The translations under genes were made by a program, and so were the position numbers. From Candidatus Ethanoperedens thermophilum (GTDB lineage: Archaea; Halobacteriota; Methanosarcinia; Methanosarcinales; EX4572-44): a stretch of DNA of 13,746 nucleotides. The first letter of the stretch is position 1; each line of letters starts with the position of its first letter. The DNA is taken from contig WNEG01000056.1 of the NCBI GenBank assembly GCA_012910725.1, positions 1 to 13,746 of the forward strand. Reading direction: 5' to 3'. The notes under the pieces were generated by a model. That model did not search any database. It was not told where the DNA came from and was given only the letters and a program-made list of their open reading frames with translations. This document shows, piece after piece, positions 1-5,697 of this stretch.

Positions 1-420
1 GTGGTGGAAGTTGTTAATGGTTGCCCAACCCGTTTTACTGATATGTTGTTGTATAACGGCACTACCATCGACCCTCTTGAAGTGTTGACATCCCAATACC
101 TGACATCTCTCAGTGAAATGCTGAACTGCGGTTCAGGAAAGATGCTTGCAAACCTCCGGGAAGTGCCGATGGTTGCAAAGAAACTCGTTGAAGAAAAGCT
201 CGATGAACTTACATCAGCAGGCTTTAGCGGCATTCTCGAAGTAGGCGAGCCAAACACAGATGTCCTTGGTGTCGAGGTGGGCCGTGATCACATTGGCATA
301 GTAGTGGTCGGAGGGACAAATACTGCAGCAGCGGCAATAGAGCAGGGATATAAATTAAAAACACATGCCATGTCACGGTTAATAGAATACAAAGAAATGG
401 TACACATCAATGAAATCTGA
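1..420 (+). CDS. nrpR: NrpR-type nitrogen repressor, C-terminal part (cut by window edge)
   Basis: This is the last 139 residues of a DUF128 protein, the effector-binding domain of the archaeal nitrogen regulator NrpR, which represses nitrogen-assimilation genes and responds to 2-oxoglutarate (family knowledge). The sequence shows the DUF128 pattern: an ANLREVPM stretch near residues 50-57, the VGEPNTDVLGVEVGRDHIGI run at about 81-100, and a GGTNTAAAAIEQG turn at about 104-116, followed by a short helical tail. The reading frame is open from the first base, so the gene starts outside the window and the first GTG is probably internal. The stop lies 7 nt before the chosen dph6 start, which suggests one transcript. 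The winged-helix DNA-binding part, if present, is upstream and not seen. The family call is firm; whether this is a one-piece NrpR or a paralogue with DUF128 domains only cannot be told here. Confidence 0.8.
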   Translation: MVEVVNGCPTRFTDMLLYNGTTIDPLEVLTSQYLTSLSEMLNCGSGKMLANLREVPMVAKKLVEEKLDELTSAGFSGILEVGEPNTDVLGVEVGRDHIGIVVVGGTNTAAAAIEQGYKLKTHAMSRLIEYKEMVHINEI

Positions 421-427
421 ATGGCGG

Positions 428-1114
428 ATGCGTCTTGGTGTGTTATTCAGTTCTGGCAAGGATAGTACCTATGCTGCGTATCTTATTAAAAAACAGAACT
501 GTGAACTAACATGTCTTATTACGCTTAAAAGCGAAAACCCTTATTCATACATGTTTCACACCCCGAATATTGATATTGTGGATTTACAGGCAGAAGCGAT
601 GGAAATACCATTGGTAAAAGGAACTACAAAAGGCGAGGAAGAACTTGAGCTAAAAGACCTCAAAGCAACCATTCAAAAGGCAAAAGAGATGTACACACTT
701 GATGGCATTGTTACTGGTGCGATACACTCTAATTATCAACGAAAACGCATCGAGAAAATCTGCAGAGACCTTGATCTTGCTGTGTTCTCGCCACTCTGGC
801 ACATGGATCAGGAAGATGAGATGAGGCGCTTAATCTCTGATGGCTTTAAGTTCATCTTCACAAGCGTTGCAGCATACGGACTTGATGCTTCATGGCTTGG
901 AAAGATAATCACATTTTATGAAGTTGATAAACTTGTAGAGTTGAATAACAAAATCAACATCAATATTGCAGGAGAAGGCGGAGAGTTTGAAAGCCTTGTG
1001 CTTGATTGCCCGCTGTTCAGCAAACACCTGACAATCAAAGAATATGAAATAGATGAAATCGACGATTATACAGCAACAATGATTATTAATAGAGCGGAAC
1101 TAACGTCAAAATAG
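428..1114 (+). CDS. dph6: Diphthine--ammonia ligase (Dph6 family)
   Basis: The protein is an ATP-dependent amidase that performs the last step of diphthamide synthesis on the histidine of translation elongation factor 2, in the cytoplasm (family knowledge). A PP-loop, SSGKDS, occupies residues 8-13. It is followed by GAIHSNYQRKRIE near 97-109, SPLW at 121-124, and the C-terminal GEGGEFES signature at 182-189, all in the usual order. The length of 228 residues matches archaeal members. The start at 428 is preferred because family members begin directly with MRLGVLFS just before the PP-loop. An in-frame ATG at 410 would add six residues and overlap the nrpR stop; neither start has a strong ribosome-binding site. 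The gene is probably cotranscribed with nrpR and ends just before a strong hairpin. Pairing with a nitrogen regulator has no obvious functional logic and may be only positional. Confidence 0.88.
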   Translation: MRLGVLFSSGKDSTYAAYLIKKQNCELTCLITLKSENPYSYMFHTPNIDIVDLQAEAMEIPLVKGTTKGEEELELKDLKATIQKAKEMYTLDGIVTGAIHSNYQRKRIEKICRDLDLAVFSPLWHMDQEDEMRRLISDGFKFIFTSVAAYGLDASWLGKIITFYEVDKLVELNNKININIAGEGGEFESLVLDCPLFSKHLTIKEYEIDEIDDYTATMIINRAELTSK

Positions 1115-1136
1115 ATGTGCCCATGACAAAGCACTC

Positions 1137-1161
1137 AAAACTTGATTCTGAATCAAGTTTT
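1137..1161 (+). terminator. Strong hairpin after dph6
   Basis: A perfect 11-bp stem (AAAACTTGATT / AATCAAGTTTT) with a CTG loop begins 23 nt after the dph6 stop. The 3' arm ends in four T residues. It is the only strong hairpin in the gap and is a likely transcript end for the nrpR-dph6 operon. Archaeal termination depends mainly on T-rich tracts, so the exact mechanism is uncertain. Confidence 0.55.
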
Positions 1162-1177
1162 ATGAATAATGATCCCT

Positions 1178-1288
1178 GTTTCAATCCATGTTTTGGTGAA
1201 TGTTTCTCTTTAACAATGATCATTTTGGCATCCCCACATCAGAACTGGATAGTTTCAATCCATGTTTTGGTGAATGTCTCTCTTGAAC
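1178..1288. CRISPR. Minimal CRISPR relic: two 37-bp repeats, one 37-bp spacer
   Basis: Two copies of a 37-bp repeat lie at 1178-1214 and 1252-1288, both beginning GTTTCAATCCATGTTTTGGT. They differ only at repeat positions 27 (T/C) and 34 (T/G). Between them is a unique 37-bp spacer at 1215-1251. Repeat and spacer sizes, the GTTTCAATCC start and the GAAC end of the second copy are the CRISPR pattern of methanosarcinal archaea (family knowledge). Read on the - strand the repeat ends in ATTGAAAC, the usual 8-nt crRNA tag, so transcription would run right to left. The two changes in the left copy then fit a decaying leader-distal repeat. No cas gene and no clear leader are seen. The array sits directly before a restriction-enzyme remnant. 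Both repeats are read through by an open frame at 1117-1383, which is not a gene. Confidence 0.8.
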
Positions 1289-1337
1289 TATCTGCTGCTA
1301 TGTTTACCCCCCGCGTTTTCACAGCTGAACATCGTAA

Positions 1338-1685
1338 AGGGGATGTATTAAAATTCCTTATAGGGATGAATATGAAATTTTAAGGAATTATGAAATAGAT
1401 TTTATTGTAAAGACTGCTGAAACAATATATCTTGTCGAAACAAAAGCAGATAGAGATTTAGATAAGCCACAGGTAGTAGTAAAATCAAAAGCGGCGCATA
1501 GCTGGTGTAAGAGAGCGTCGATGACAGCGAATCCAGACGATATCCAGCAACCGACCATGTGGAAATATCTGATCATCTCGGAAGGGTTGTTCAACTCCAA
1601 TAGAGGGCAGTCATTCGGGAGTTTAGTTCCACTGTGCCGCATGTTAAGAGATCCGATGATGGTGAAATCCGTCGAAAGTCGGTGA
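1338..1685 (+). pseudogene. Type III restriction enzyme R subunit, C-terminal remnant
   Basis: An open frame without a proper start gives about 115 residues resembling the extreme C-terminus of the R subunit of type III restriction-modification enzymes, the part carrying the nuclease domain. Visible stretches are IPYRDEYEILRNYEIDFIV, IYLVETKADRDLDKP, KAAHSWCKRAS, ISEGLFNSNRG and LVPLCRMLRD. The helicase domains, roughly the first 850 residues of the family, are absent. A TAA at 1335-1337 closes the frame on the 5' side. The adjacent frame reads AEHRKGDVLK over about 1323-1352, which may be the preceding segment shifted by one base. The remnant begins about 50 bp after the CRISPR relic, so a deletion probably joined the two. 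No methyltransferase (Mod) gene is nearby, so this cannot be a working system. The family call rests on remembered similarity. Confidence 0.7.
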
Positions 1686-1707
1686 CACGAAACGATCTGG
1701 TTGGCGC

Positions 1708-1719
1708 ATAAATTTAAAT
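1708..1719 (+). promoter_or_regulatory. Candidate TATA box for the RHH/RelE operon
   Basis: An ATAAATTTAAAT stretch lies about 70 bp before the antitoxin start, in an otherwise mixed-composition gap after the restriction-enzyme remnant. Transcription would start near 1743, giving a short leader. The antitoxin would be expected to bind near here for autoregulation, but no clear operator repeat was found. Confidence 0.4.
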
Positions 1720-1788
1720 GCAGCGCCGGAATTTGGAAACACGAAAGAAAAGATACCATTAAATACCGATAGGTACACATTGGCATTT

Positions 1789-2049
1789 ATGACTTCTACA
1801 GGTGCACAGATAAATATCCGTTTGCCAGCCAGATTACAATCAGCTACCGAACAGTATGTCGATAATTATGGTTACAGGAATATTCAGGAATTTGTTCTTG
1901 AGGCGATCCGGGATAAGATATTCAGGTACAATAAATACGATGAAACATTCTCTGATAAAGAGATTGATCTGATTGAAAAGCTACTGGCAGTTTCCATCGA
2001 GAAGGGCAAAATAAAAGACCAGAACGATATTGCCATGGCTCTGCAATGA
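1789..2049 (+). CDS. RHH-type antitoxin of a RelBE/ParDE-like pair
   Basis: This protein of about 86 residues is a probable antitoxin that neutralises the RelE-like product of the next gene and represses its own operon (family knowledge). The N-terminus has the ribbon-helix-helix pattern: a strand QINIRLP, a helix ARLQSATEQYVDNYG, then the turn and second helix YRNIQEFVLEAIRDKI. An acidic and basic C-terminal helix follows (DKEIDLIEKLLAVSIEKG), a likely toxin-binding arm. An AGGT at 1771-1774 sits 5 nt before an in-frame TTG at 1780, which would add three residues; the ATG at 1789 gives the more usual RHH start, and the choice is uncertain. The stop overlaps the start of the next gene as ATGA, so the two are translated together. 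Confidence 0.78.
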   Translation: MTSTGAQINIRLPARLQSATEQYVDNYGYRNIQEFVLEAIRDKIFRYNKYDETFSDKEIDLIEKLLAVSIEKGKIKDQNDIAMALQ

Positions 2050-2339
2050 AGTTTGAACTGGTGGCTACAGAAATTTTTATCGAGCAGATCCAAAATCTTG
2101 ATAAGAAATCCAAAGAGCAGATAAAAAATAAGATAGATATGATTTCGTCAAATCCATTTAGATTTAAAAGGATTCATTCTAAAACTGTGCATAATCTGTT
2201 CAGGGTCAGGCTGAACATACGGGGCAATGAAACGCGACTTATCTATGCGGTATTGTCCCCTAACATTATCCTGGTATGCTTACTGAATCGGAAAAACGAC
2301 TATACTGATCTGGAAAAATACCTGCGAGAATTAAAATAA
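2046..2339 (+). CDS. relE: RelE/ParE-superfamily toxin
   Basis: This 97-residue protein has the compact RelE/ParE fold pattern: an N-terminal strand (FELVATEIF), a helical hairpin around LDKKSKEQIKNKIDMI, and a strand-rich C-terminal half with NLFRVRLNIRGNETRLIYAV, ILVCLLNRKNDY and a final helix. FRVRL and RLIYAV are the signature strands that carry the basic and aromatic residues used by RelE-type ribosome-dependent mRNA endonucleases (family knowledge). ParE-type gyrase poisons share the fold, so the target cannot be settled from sequence. The start overlaps the antitoxin stop as ATGA. Full length with no frameshift suggests the pair is still functional, in contrast to the broken restriction genes on both sides. 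Confidence 0.82.
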   Translation: MKFELVATEIFIEQIQNLDKKSKEQIKNKIDMISSNPFRFKRIHSKTVHNLFRVRLNIRGNETRLIYAVLSPNIILVCLLNRKNDYTDLEKYLRELK

Positions 2340-2524
2340 ATTATAATCATGCCTCAAAGGAAAAAGACGGGTGATATCGATGGAAGCTGTTGTGGGGGGT
2401 GTGCATCGCGTTCAGTATGGTTTGAGCGGACGCCACAAAAAGTTAAATAGAGTACAGTTCACAAATAGTATTTGCAAACAATCGGGATACGGTTTCTAAT
2501 AGGAGTTGAAAGAGATGATATTAG

Positions 2525-3010
2525 ATGGAACCAATTGATAAAAAAGGCTTAAGCGAGCGTGACATTTGCACCAAATACATCACTCCCGCGATCCTTCAAG
2601 CGGGATGGGATCTGAATATCCAATTCCGGGAAGAAGTTACATACACCAGGGGCCGAGTGATAATAAAAGGACAGCGTTCATCAGGGGGCGAAGCCTGAAC
2701 AAGCGAATTACATACTTTATTATAAACCTAATATCCCCATCACCGTCATCGGGTAAAAAATAATAATTATAGTGTTGGCGATGGCATGCAACAGGGTCTT
2801 GTCTACGCCGAAATGTTGGAGGGTCTATAGCTTAAATGGTGATGCTTTCCTATAACACGATCGCGATGTCACTTCTGGTCAGACAGAGCAGAAGATTATG
2901 CCCCATGCTTTTCCTTCACCTGAAAATTTATGGCAGCGGTATTGTGCATGGAAAGGAATAGATGATTCGACCAATAAAATCATCACTCACGAATATAATT
3001 CAGGAGCAGG
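2525..3010 (+). pseudogene. hsdR: Type I restriction enzyme R subunit (HsdR), N-terminal remnant with several lesions
   Basis: Pieces of an HsdR N-terminus can be read in order across two frames. From ATG 2525: DKKGLSERDICTKYITPAIL, then AGWDLNIQFREEVTYTRGRV, closed by TGA at 2696-2698. Next frame (about 2694-2756): ANYILYYKPNIPITVI, then a stop. Back in the first frame (about 2759-2828): NNYSVGDGMQQGLVYAEML, then a stop. Then from 2829: NGDAFL, a TAA where a Glu codon is expected, HDRDVTSGQTEQKI, and FPSPENLWQRYCAWKGIDD to about 3010. These match the nuclease-domain start of type I R subunits (family knowledge). Similarity ends near HEYNS, and the helicase motor and HsdM/HsdS are missing. 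At least two frameshifts and a nonsense change show it is dead. The 185-bp gap before it has one 33-codon ORF (2349-2450), rejected, and nothing else recognisable. Short ORFs at 2566-2763 and 2962-3150 are other-frame readings of this decay. Confidence 0.75.
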
Positions 3011-3065
3011 ATCACACCGGTCAGGTGATAAAAACTTGGGTGGTAAAAAGTATACACCAAGTGCA

Positions 3066-3489
3066 TCACCGTCTTCTACTTATGAAACAAACCAGCATCA
3101 ATATACCAACTATTAACAGAAATATACTTGAAAGTTCCGGGATGGGGTAAGCAGGGGCGGTATCGGGCAATGTGATGTAACTGTGTGTGCCGCCTGTTTT
3201 TACTCCGATGTCTGTGGTGGCGTTTGTGATATTGACTGCCAGATAATCGTCTGTTGATATGCTAAACGAGTTTGCTGTGATCCGGAAGTCGAAGCTTGTG
3301 TTTCCGTCCACGTTTATCGCATCGCTGCCGCTGCCGTGCCTGCCCCATGGTACCGCAGCAGCCTCGATGCATGACCAATATCTCCTCTGCCCTTCAGCTA
3401 AAATTGCATTGCATGCATCCGAAAGATGAAGCTTGCATATAGCAATGATGTAAGCATGATAAAGAAGTTTTGAGGATGGGATTGCTCAT
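3066..3489 (-). pseudogene. PEF-CTERM-like surface protein, frameshifted
   Basis: The 3' part (3311 down to 3066) ends in a short proline motif, YPIPELSS, then a hydrophobic span FLLIVGILMLVCFI and a terminal SRRR. This is the layout of archaeosortase sorting tails of the PEF-CTERM type (family knowledge). Before it is a threonine- and asparagine-rich stretch with DGNTSFDFRITANSFSI and DDYLAVNITNATTD, typical of small secreted surface proteins. The same frame stays open upstream to about 3485 without a good start, reading AEGQRRYWSCIEAAAVPWGR. A GGAGG at 3502-3498 followed after 8 nt by ATG at 3489 marks the probable original start. That ATG is in a different frame, and a signal-peptide-like IMLTSLLYASFIF is in the third frame, so at least two shifts separate start from tail. 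The span is not a multiple of three. A sequencing error cannot be excluded. Confidence 0.55.
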
Positions 3490-3653
3490 ACGATTTTCCT
3501 CCATTTCTCAACTCTGTGCAAAAACACCATTCCAAAAAAGGTGTTATGCTGCACACTCGACGGACCATCAAGATTCTAAAAACATCATGCACGCCACTTT
3601 CGTAAGCACCAAAATCTTTTGATATATCCTGTCAACGAAATGTTCCGAGCAAT

Positions 3654-4142
3654 TCACAATTCACCCTCATCTCTCAGGATTTTGGTATACAGGTCATCAC
3701 TCAACCAGAATCCAGTCCTTCTCAATTTCTTCAACATCTCATCTATACTCGATATGTCGCCTTCATACTTTGCCTTTATCAAGAGTCCTATAGTGCCAGT
3801 GACCTTCAATCCATACGTTCTGGCTAACTCTCTCGCCTCATAATCGTCCAGAAGAATCAAATCTGCTGATTCTTGTAGTGCTAACACGATAGCTTCAGAC
3901 TCTCCTTCATCTAAAACGGTATTAAAGGCTTTTTTGAGATCGATGTTCTTTATATCTACTACGCGGATCCATGCGGCATTCTCAATTCTTTTAGCATCTT
4001 CTCTATCTTTACCATCTATCACACATTCTCTATACACCGCTTCAGGAATCGATATCTCCGTAAAGTAACCTTTTAGCAGCTCCAACTTCCCAACTTTTGC
4101 CAGATGAATCAGGGGCGATGAATTACAGACTACTTTCGGCAA
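3654..4142 (-). CDS. DUF3368 PIN-like nuclease, probable toxin
   Basis: This 162-residue protein matches the DUF3368 family, PIN-like domains that pair with UPF0175 proteins as type II toxin-antitoxin modules (family knowledge). Visible features are the N-terminal strand and loop KVVCNSSPLIHLAKVG, where the first PIN acid is replaced by Asn as is common in this family; the acidic motif DEGESEAIVLALQ; LILLDDYEAREL; and TGTIGLLIKAK. The C-terminal helix region contains DEMLKKLRRTGFWLSDDL. The expected activity is metal-dependent RNA cleavage, inferred only. The start overlaps the upstream antitoxin gene by 20 nt, which implies a shared transcript and coupled translation. It appears full length and intact. 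Confidence 0.8.
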   Translation of the reverse strand: MPKVVCNSSPLIHLAKVGKLELLKGYFTEISIPEAVYRECVIDGKDREDAKRIENAAWIRVVDIKNIDLKKAFNTVLDEGESEAIVLALQESADLILLDDYEARELARTYGLKVTGTIGLLIKAKYEGDISSIDEMLKKLRRTGFWLSDDLYTKILRDEGEL

Positions 4143-4374
4143 AGATCAGATCCTCTTCCAATTCTTTTTCTGTATAATGGCGTGATATTTTTCTTCGACC
4201 CAATTCCTCTAAAAATTCCCATTTACTAATGCCAGCCAATCTTCTTGCGTTTCCAAGAGAGATAACCTCCCTTTGGTACAGCGCCATAGCCAGATCAAGC
4301 TTCAGGGTCCTTTCTAATTCCTTCTTTGGAATTTTTATTGAGGTCAATACAGCTTCAGGCACGATCAATTCCAT
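4123..4374 (-). CDS. UPF0175 family antitoxin
   Basis: This protein of 83 residues belongs to UPF0175, small helical DNA-binding proteins encoded before DUF3368 or PIN toxins (family knowledge). The typical order is seen: a strand ELIVPEAVLTSI, the helix ELERTLKLDLAMALYQREVI, SLGNARRLAGISKWEFLEEL as helix-turn-helix, and a tail RHYTEKELEEDL. The frame is open upstream to 4500, but the ATG at 4374 is chosen for two reasons. The family starts at this strand, and a strong TATA box at 4437-4447 lies inside the upstream extension, placing transcription start near 4412. The last 20 nt overlap the toxin gene. Confidence 0.78.
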   Translation of the reverse strand: MELIVPEAVLTSIKIPKKELERTLKLDLAMALYQREVISLGNARRLAGISKWEFLEELGRRKISRHYTEKELEEDLIFAESSL

Positions 4375-4436
4375 AATGTACACCACTGTAACAATTGCAA
4401 TAACCTGTTCATATCTGCTTTGAGATCTGACTTGAA

Positions 4437-4447
4437 TATATATAAAT
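4437..4447 (-). promoter_or_regulatory. TATA box for the UPF0175/DUF3368 pair
   Basis: On the - strand the sequence reads ATTTATATATA about 65 bp before the ATG at 4374. A start about 25 bp downstream would give a leader of roughly 38 nt. The position also argues against the longer reading frame that begins at 4500. Confidence 0.55.
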
Positions 4448-4544
4448 CCTTCTTCTTGTGTTTCAAAGATGTGCCAAAAATCGATACCCGATAAGGGCAT
4501 AGAGGCAGGGGCAAAAATGGTTATTAATTAGTGGGGGACTAATC

Positions 4545-4657
4545 CTACTTTGTCACATTACAGACAAATCAACAGCGGGCGGTGGCATGACCTCAAACCG
4601 TTTGGAAAACAAAACCAACATCAAGCGCCTGAATGGGTGGTTAATCTGACAAAGTAG
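4545..4657. mobile_element. 113-bp element with 16-bp terminal inverted repeats (MITE-like or IS remnant)
   Basis: The left end CTACTTTGTCACATTA (4545-4560) and the inverted right end TAATCTGACAAAGTAG (4642-4657) pair over 15 of 16 positions. The flanks hold a similar ACTAA on each side (4538-4542 and 4659-4663), which may be an imperfect target duplication. No transposase is encoded. A short open frame just inside the right end (about QAPEWVVNLTK, then stop) could be the last codons of a deleted transposase. The family was not recognised. The surrounding 4501-4768 holds no gene that can be supported. Confidence 0.45.
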
Positions 4658-4768
4658 TACTAACTGCCAAAATGATCAACACAGGTGCTCGCTATCGAAA
4701 AATTCGGGAACTGGGGGTCTTTTCAGTTATCTTTGAAAGTCAAGTTATAATTTTATAAGTAATCTTGC

Positions 4769-4927
4769 TCATATATAATTTAATTTAGAGAGGCAGTACA
4801 GATGAAGGCGATAATTGCAGAAATTATAACCCTGACCGTGCCACTCCACTTTGAAAAGCGGGGCATCCCATTTGCTGCATAGTACTTTTTCCACTTCTTC
4901 TAATCTTTTTGCCACTTTAAATCTCAT
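4769..4927 (-). CDS. Small ORF translationally coupled to the DUF5615 gene (52 aa)
   Basis: The start overlaps the stop of the DUF5615 gene as ATGA, exactly as that gene overlaps its own antitoxin gene. The product begins MRFKVAKRLEEVEKVLCSKW and continues with FKVEWHGQGYNF; the first 20 residues form a charged amphipathic helix. The last 17 residues look less protein-like, so the gene may be truncated or shifted near its end. The family was not recognised. On the other strand a 26-codon ORF (4802-4882) has a TATA-like stretch before it but looks like chance. Confidence 0.4.
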   Translation of the reverse strand: MRFKVAKRLEEVEKVLCSKWDAPLFKVEWHGQGYNFCNYRLHLYCLSKLNYI

Positions 4928-5274
4928 CTTCTCACTCTAAACTTCTTTTCATCTAATACAATTAAACACTTGCCCAACTCTTCCAAGTTTGCCGTTCTAA
5001 AAAATTTATCGAGCACCAAATTGACTCGTTCAACGATCGGCAAACGGACTCTTAAAACAATTATTCCGACTTCTTCCCTCCTCGAAAAATAATAAATCCG
5101 ACCGAAATCGAGGTCCAAAGTTATCACAAATCTGTCTTCCTCAATTGCCAGATTTACAATGGTCTCGTCATCAGACCCTTTTAGATGTTCTGGGACGCCT
5201 TCCACATCGTAGCCCAACTCTTTCAAGAACTTGATGGTGCGGTGAGAGATATTCTCATCCACAATGAACTTCAT
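4924..5274 (-). CDS. DUF5615 PIN-like protein, probable toxin
   Basis: This 116-residue protein fits the DUF5615 family, PIN-like proteins encoded after DUF433 genes in predicted toxin-antitoxin pairs (family knowledge). Acidic residues expected at a PIN metal site are visible: FIVDENIS at residues 3-10 (D6, E7), GSDDETIVNLA at 33-43, and ITLDLDFGRIYYF at 51-63 (D54, D56). The remainder has the usual GIIVLRVR strand and a C-terminal helix with CLIVLDEKKFRVRR. The start overlaps the DUF433 stop as ATGA and the stop overlaps a further small ORF in the same way. The gene is intact. RNA cleavage is inferred from the fold, not shown. Confidence 0.78.
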   Translation of the reverse strand: MKFIVDENISHRTIKFLKELGYDVEGVPEHLKGSDDETIVNLAIEEDRFVITLDLDFGRIYYFSRREEVGIIVLRVRLPIVERVNLVLDKFFRTANLEELGKCLIVLDEKKFRVRR

Positions 5275-5498
5275 GCTTCGACCTTTAACACTAAAACCTC
5301 TTCACCCTTAACGACTCCCGAAGCGTACTCTATCGCTGCTTCTATGTCCGCCCTCTTCAGGTCTGGATAGGCTTCCATTATCCTCCCAAAGTCATATCCA
5401 GCAGCTAAGAGCTCTAATATCAGATATACCGGTATTCTCGTTCCTTTTATCACAGGCTTCCCGCATAAGATTTTGGGATTTATTTCGATATGGGGCAT
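5271..5498 (-). CDS. DUF433 family antitoxin-like protein
   Basis: This 75-residue protein shows the DUF433 signature: IEINPKILCGKPVIKGTRIP near residues 4-23, then VYLILELLAAGYDFGRIMEA and YPDLKRADIEAAIEYA, a helix-turn-helix-like arrangement. DUF433 proteins are the usual upstream partners of DUF5615 proteins and are predicted to bind DNA and the toxin (family knowledge). A strong purine-rich ribosome-binding site, GAGGGAGG at 5516-5509, lies 10 nt before the ATG. The stop overlaps the toxin start as ATGA. The pair stands alone between two gaps without genes, as expected for a mobile addiction-type cassette. Confidence 0.8.
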   Translation of the reverse strand: MPHIEINPKILCGKPVIKGTRIPVYLILELLAAGYDFGRIMEAYPDLKRADIEAAIEYASGVVKGEEVLVLKVEA

Positions 5499-5542
5499 TT
5501 TGTTTTTTCCTCCCTCTTTAATTTATATTAACGATTTCATGG

Positions 5543-5550
5543 TATAAAAA
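5543..5550 (-). promoter_or_regulatory. Candidate TATA box for the DUF433/DUF5615 operon
   Basis: On the - strand TTTTTATA lies about 45 bp before the DUF433 start, placing transcription near 5518, just ahead of the ribosome-binding site at 5516-5509. Another AT-rich stretch (5519-5530) is too close to the start codon to leave the ribosome-binding site on the transcript. The rest of the 5499-5697 gap shows nothing further. Confidence 0.4.
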
Positions 5551-5697
5551 CTAATCATCCAGCAATTACGAATCTTCAAACTCTATTATCTATAAGTTTT
5601 TACGTGCCCATTTAGAACGGTATATGGTGATATAATTTTTCATGGATATGGAAAAGCGTTCGTGATTCTATCAATAGAAAATTAGATTGTGCCCGTT

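Noticed and set aside
1117..1383. 88-codon + strand ORF
   Set aside because: It reads through the dph6 terminator hairpin and both CRISPR repeats, and ends inside the restriction-enzyme remnant in a different frame.
1388..1786. 132-codon - strand ORF
   Set aside because: It is the complement of the type III restriction-enzyme remnant, whose + strand translation shows recognisable family motifs.
2349..2450. 33-residue ORF beginning MPQRKKTGDIDGSCCGGCAS
   Set aside because: It is short, has no ribosome-binding site and matches no recognised family; the cysteine cluster alone is not enough.
4375..4500. Longer UPF0175 reading frame starting at 4500
   Set aside because: The candidate TATA box lies inside this extension and the family starts at the ELIVPEAV strand, so the ATG at 4374 is preferred.
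4802..4882. 26-residue + strand ORF with a GAGAGG and a TATA-like stretch upstream
   Set aside because: It is very short, has no recognisable protein character and overlaps the better-placed coupled ORF on the other strand.
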